This document shows, piece after piece, positions 59,525 through 64,000 of a DNA stretch of 64,000 nucleotides. The translations under genes were made by a program, and so were the position numbers. The stretch is taken from assembly GCA_963932465.1 (NCBI GenBank), contig OZ010800.1, positions 38,220,852 through 38,284,851 of the forward strand, written 5' to 3'. A model generated the notes under the pieces. The model was not told where the DNA came from. It saw nothing but the letters and a program-made list of their open reading frames with translations, and ran no database searches. Each line of letters opens with the position of its first letter. Position 1 is the first letter of the stretch. Source of the DNA: Maratus speciosus (Eukaryota > Arthropoda > Arachnida > Araneae > Salticidae).

Positions 59525-60045
59525 TTTTAGAGAATACAGGCATAGAAATTCAAGGGGCTGAACAAAGGCTGAAAAATATCCGACAACGACAGCTGCCAAT
59601 TTTGTGTGAGCTCGTAGGGCTAGTATTTAGAGGACTGTGCAAAAGCGGAATGAACAGGCGAAATTGAGCAAAAGAATCAATAAAGAGATTGCCTAAAGTT
59701 TGGGACTTATGTGTAATGCGAGTATAAGTAATTTTAAAAGGACATGATTAAGGATTCAGTAAACTTCTCGAAGGGATGACATTTATGATTTTTACATAAT
59801 TCTCACACCGAAAAAAAAAAAGATCCAGGCATAGAAATGGGATTTAATGAGCAGCTGGTTGCCCGAAAGTTTTCAAGGAGCGTTTCCTGAAAATACCAGA
59901 AATTTCCAAGAAGCTCCAATCACTTACTATTTTTGTGATCTTTGATTAGAAATGCTTCAAAATACGCTGCAAAGAAAAGAAAACTTTTGGTCAGGATGCC
60001 AATATTGAAACTCTAATTGAATATTAAAAGTATGGTTATTTTGTA
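59525..60045. other. Unassigned sequence
   Basis: No supported feature. Confidence 0.5.
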
Positions 60046-60047
60046 TA

Positions 60048-60390
60048 CTAAACAAAATAGAGGCTGCTATCCAACTTGCACCTTATTTTAAACATGATGT
60101 TTTTTTAACATGATGTAATGATGAATTTAAACATGATGCAAAAATAAAATCATAAAATAAAATAAAACTCTACGTTTCGGTTTAATCTTTAAAGCCATGA
60201 TCGTTGTACGATGTATCAAGTAGATTGTTTCCTGCCGATTTGTATTTTTTAGAAAGTTTGACTCCTGAGGATGGTTTTGAAGATTAAACCGAAACGTAGA
60301 GTTTTATTTTATTTTTGTAAGTTTATTTTCTCATCATGTTTAAATTTATGAATAAGGTATACGTTCGATAGAAACCTCTATTTTGTTTAG
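60048..60390. mobile_element. 343 bp palindromic MITE
   Basis: CTAAACAAAATAGAGG at the left is perfectly mirrored at the right, with TA on each side (60046-60047 and 60391-60392). A second perfect block (ACTCTACGTTTCGGTTTAAT, about 60168-60188) is mirrored near 60283-60303. The element is non-coding. Confidence 0.75.
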
Positions 60391-60394
60391 TATT

Positions 60395-61250
60395 CAATTT
60401 TACAACGCAAAGTCCTTAATTATTATTTAGTTTGAATTGTTCATGATAATTCTATTCCAGCATTTACTTTTGGAAACATTACCTAATTTTCTTTTCTGCA
60501 GGATAATAGAAAGGAATTAAAATGGTCTGTTTCTTAGTCTATTGTACAAAAATTTGTTGAATTTATAGGGGGGAAATGTATAGTAAAAGCTATTTATTAC
60601 GGAAAAATCGTTATTTATTATGAACTTCCTGCACTATATTTTTTTGTGTCTAAAACATAAAATGTGCAGACGGCAAAAATTGCTGGATCACCCCCCGATA
60701 TGATTTTCTATTACTTATTAAGAAATTTCCATCTTTTGATTGGAGAACAGGGAATTTTAAGCTTCAGTTCGAGAATTTTTTGCGCTTTGAGGGAAAAAGG
60801 ACATTCGTAAAAATTCCGTTTCTAATACGAAAAAAATATTAGGCAGCATATTACCGGCACATCATTTTATTTGACAAAAATGCCAATTTAATTTGGAAGA
60901 TTTCAGGTAACTATTAGGTTAGATTGGTGAATTTTCTGCATTTTAAGGGGCAATGGGTAAATCAAAGCAAAATATTTTGTGCTTTAATTTTTAAAAAAGT
61001 AGCACCCGAATAAAATCTTTTTTTTTTTTTTCGAATATGTTACTTTAGTTCTTAATGTGTTTGTTTTAGTTAGTTCGTGGTAAAATGAAGTTTACAGCTG
61101 TTTTCCGTAAAATAAACAGCTTTCTTTCTGGTGCCCTAGTTGTCAAATTTTTTCTGCAAAACGTACTATTATTTTTTATAGTGTAGAAAACCAGAATTTT
61201 CTGAAAAATTGTGTTTGGTCAGCCATCTGCCCATTATTTCCAAGAAAGTA

Positions 61251-61283
<33 letters not shown>

Positions 61284-61337
61284 GTGCAGTGTAAATCAGC
61301 ATCAAAGCTGTTAATTGGACAAAATTCTCTTTTATAG
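60395..61337. other. Upstream flank of the peptide gene
   Basis: AT-rich with T-runs at 61020-61031 and 61257-61281. Promoter or 5' exon could lie here but I cannot identify either. The last 20 bases (TTCTCTTTTATAG) form a good 3' splice acceptor. Confidence 0.4.
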
Positions 61338-61361
61338 GTTGTATTACCAACATAAAGAGTT

Positions 61362-62339
61362 ATGGAGATTAGGTTTCTGAAAACAACTGCAACTCTGGTG
61401 ATATGTTTTCTAGTGCTAGCAGAAGTTTCTGATGCTTCCATGGGCAGAAAACTTTTGAAATGGCTGATAAAAAAAAGAAGAGACATACTGTTGTTACCTA
61501 TTCCAATCCCAATTTGGTCACAGAAAGGTCATTTTGGTCCATCAGTTGAGTAAGTATTTTATAATGTAAGTTATAAAAAATGATGAAAATACTGGGGTCG
61601 ATTAGACTATGAAAGTGATCCTTTTCAATAGTAAAAATAGAAGTTCCTTTTATTAATTTGTTAGATTTTTTGTTATATCTATTCAATACTGTGTATCATT
61701 TAGGTTTATTGTGATTGTTAAAATATATTATTCTTATTCTTATTCTTATTACTATTATTTGGTGACCAAACTTTATCATATATTTTACCTTTTTACTATC
61801 TTTTTAACATTTATTTATTCCATACAAACAAAGATACCATTGGATTAAAACTGACGGACTATTTTTTAGAGTAGGAAAGCTCCGGAAATTTTATAGACTT
61901 TAAAGTTCCATAACTCGGTGAGTTTTGGTCACAGAATAATAGAATTTTCATTGTTTTAATTGTTAGAGTTTGGAAAAAATATTTCTAATTACTAGTAAAT
62001 ATACTGATCAGAGGTCTACACGCCAGTTTTACACATCATTGCTTATTAATCTCACTAATACTTAATATAATCTGCATAATATTTAATATCCTACAATCCG
62101 AATTTTTTTTAAGTCATATGTAAATTTATAGTCATATACTATTTATTGAAGCTTCCGGAATTTCTAAAACCATTACATTAAACACTATTTTATATGATAC
62201 TAGCTGTAACCTGTGACTTCGTTCACGTAACATTTAAAGAAGAAGAAATGCATCAATTTAAAAAAAATCGATAAATTAAAGCATATACAATTAACCTTTA
62301 TCACATTTTATTGTAGAACAATATCTGATGATCCCAATT

Positions 62340-62374
<35 letters not shown>

Positions 62375-63236
62375 CATATATAGGATCATTTAATTTTTTG
62401 AGCTTTAGCAATAGAGTTGCTTATTGCTTTAAATCGCTGGAAAAATCAATTTACAGAAAATGACGTCACTTTGACGAAATTAAAATAAATAAATAAATAT
62501 ATTTTTAATTATACATACGCATAGAATGGACCCAATTTTTCTTTCGGTTTGAGGCTATAAAAATCTCTATTTTACCTTATGTGACGTCAACGGATTGAAT
62601 TAAGTGGCGCAATAGCATATATTTAGGCATGGTGCTGGCATAACGAAAAAGTACCGAAAAACGAATTTTTTTTATTTTAGTTCTCGAGGACTTTGCGATT
62701 TTTTAAAACTGATATAGCTGTTTTAATTATTTAAACAAAAGAATTGATTAACAAAATTACTCAATTTGAATTTCTTCCCTTGCTATAGTAACGGATGTAT
62801 TTTTAGAAATTATCACTCGAAAATTTGAGGTTTTGGCGCCAGCCATCGTTAAATTAGAAAATATGAAATATCTCACGAACTATTGGACTTAAAAGAATTT
62901 GGTTAGTACTATTCGATTCAGCATACAAAAATGCACTAAAATATGTTATCAGTTGAGAAATAACTATAAAATCAGATTTTTAAGGAATTTTTTAAAAGTT
63001 TGATCTCTTTTTACCCTCCTTATGAGTAGAATTTTAGGAAATCCTTTCCTAGCGGCACTCTATGTCATAAGAAGTATTTTTATCCCAATTTTCAAGATTT
63101 TAGGTTCAGTAGTTTGGGCTGCGCGTTGATTAATACAAAATAAAAACTTTATTATATATATATATATAATAAACAACTTCTTCTTTTTTTCAGAATAAGA
63201 ATGCATTTCTTCAGGGGCGCAGGACCTCTTCCCTGA
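61362..63236 (+). CDS. Secreted cationic peptide, two coding exons (join 61362-61549, 63194-63236)
   Basis: Predicted 76-residue precursor; family not recognised. Residues 1-25 are a signal peptide (MEIRFLKTT, then TLVICFLVLAEV, cleavage likely after SDA). The mature part starts with a basic amphipathic stretch, GRKLLKWLIKKRRD, then LLLPIPIPIW, and ends FFRGAGPLP; the net charge is about +8. The ATG has G at -3 and G at +4, and an in-frame TAA at 61353 rules out an N-terminal extension. The exon is framed by an acceptor (TTCTCTTTTATAG, ending 61337) and a canonical donor (GA|GTAAGT, intron from 61550). The second exon follows a strong acceptor (CTTCTTCTTTTTTTCAG, ending 63193), restores the phase-2 codon as GAA, and reaches TGA at 63234. 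A role in defence or venom is possible, but only the charge pattern hints at it. The 3' join is the weaker part. Confidence 0.6.
61550..63193 (+). other. Intron of the peptide gene
   Basis: GT...AG intron of 1644 bp. It holds TTATTC/TTATTA simple repeats (about 61728-61757), an (AT)n run (62343-62372), and TACTAGCTGTAACCTGTGAC (62200), a motif resembling a widespread arthropod repeat start. No other coding is seen. Confidence 0.5.
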
Positions 63237-63327
63237 ACCCTTCATTGTCACTTTAATTTATTTTCTCAGTTTCCAGTATTTGTGCCATTTCATTATTCGA
63301 ATATATTTATGAATGCACATGTTACTG

Positions 63328-63470
63328 TGAAAGACCGAAATTGGAGAATGCTGGCTTTTACCGGTGAATGTCAACACATACCAAAAACGTCGGTGAAAGA
63401 CCGAATATTTGATTATATTCTTGTATATTCGGACCATCACCGGTGAATGTCGACAAACACAGATATGCTT
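63328..63470 (+). repeat. Two degenerate direct repeats in the 3' flank
   Basis: GTGAAAGACCGAA...ACCGGTGAATGTC appears twice, starting near 63328 and 63392, each ending with the palindromic ACCGGT core. It probably belongs to a dispersed family. Confidence 0.6.
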
Positions 63471-63710
63471 TGGTGGAGGTCGAAAAGAAAAGTGGTGTTT
63501 AACAGAGAGGCTACAGTCTGTCACCAAATTCTTTGTTCGACTGCCAGTTAGTCACCTTTGTCAGTTTTATGCAAGGTTTGATGGTGTGCGTAATGTTTTC
63601 TTAAATTTTATTTTTTTATCCAATATCCTAAATTATATTAAATGGATACTGCAGTGAGTAGTGAACTTTTTCTTTTTTTTCTTTTTGAAAAATTAAATAC
63701 ATTAAATGAG

Positions 63711-63716
63711 AATAAA
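63711..63716 (+). promoter_or_regulatory. Candidate poly(A) signal
   Basis: AATAAA lies 475 bp after the predicted stop. It is the first perfect hexamer I find downstream, so it may end the peptide transcript, but in AT-rich DNA chance is likely. Confidence 0.25.
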
Positions 63717-63949
63717 CGAGAAAACAATTATTATTTTTTTTTTCAAAAATAGTACTCTAAAATACTTTCTGAAGTGTTTTCTGCTAAAACTAAGTGCAGC
63801 ACGCAATACTTACTCGGTTCGGATTGGACACATGTATTTCTCAGTTTATTTTTCTGGTATTAAATATTGAATATTCTGAAGCATTTATGATATGAAGCCG
63901 ATCGCTATTCATGGAATCATGAAATTGTTATTTGACTTGTTCGGGGGTG

Positions 63950-64000
63950 AAGTGTTCCATTAACCCTTTCAGGGACAAATAATTGTGTTTCCGTAATGTT
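63950..64000 (-). repeat. Family A / 400 bp unit block, reversed
   Basis: TTAACCCTTTCAGGGAC and AATAATTGTGTTTCCG are the reverse complement of the ACACAATTACTTG...CCTGAAAGG block at 5780 and 9432. The copy runs off the window edge. Confidence 0.7.

Noticed and set aside
60240..60320. Hammerhead-ribozyme-like core (CTGAGGA ... ACCGAAAC)
   Set aside because: A short stem II can be drawn, but neither stem I nor a stem III with a cleavage site can be formed for type I or III. The GAAAC part is explained by the palindromic arms.

Overview
This is AT-rich, intron- and transposon-type animal DNA with no bacterial gene organisation: no operons, no long ORFs, many homopolymer runs and TA/TTAA-flanked elements. 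The mariner transposase remnants, piggyBac-like and hAT-like elements, a tRNA-derived SINE and a Ty3/gypsy-type LTR element suggest an arthropod. An arachnid such as a spider is my best guess, but the window does not prove it. Almost every open frame is a shadow of a repeat. The one convincing host gene is a small two-exon gene at 61.3-63.2 kb for a secreted, strongly cationic peptide of about 76 residues.

Layout. 1-10 kb: an inverted pair of family A repeats, a 0.9 kb TIR element, a ~245 bp tandem array split by a 1.4 kb element, a Helitron-like end, and a ~400 bp tandem unit split by a 3.26 kb pogo/Tigger-like element that itself holds a 2.4 kb palindrome. 9.8-19.4 kb: a triple 57 bp minisatellite, small MITEs (TTAA and TA types), two tRNA-derived sequences, and a decayed mariner element whose transposase C-terminus has been amplified into thirteen 51 bp repeats. 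19.5-24.9 kb: a hAT-like element with near-perfect 8 bp target duplications, filled by a 4.5 kb inverted-repeat composite with about twenty ~152 bp units. 25-31.4 kb: an insertion with a visible empty site elsewhere in the window, then three nested shells of inverted repeats. 31.6-38.9 kb: two related repeat copies and a nearly identical 2.05 kb tandem duplication. 39.3-42.7 kb: two TA-flanked TIR elements. 43.6-52.0 kb: an internally deleted gypsy-type LTR element; each of its two LTRs carries a different array-bearing insertion at the same place. 52.2 kb: an intact SINE with a 13 bp target duplication. 53.3 kb: a second mariner C-terminal fragment. 54.1-59.5 kb: a TIR element made of two unrelated tandem arrays. 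60.0-60.4 kb: a palindromic element. 61.3-64 kb: the peptide gene and its 3' flank.

The common theme is short-terminal-repeat elements that have filled with tandem arrays. Several insertions can be dated relative to one another because an uninterrupted copy of the target lies in the same window. All similarity statements come from reading by eye; boundaries marked approximate could shift by tens of bases.
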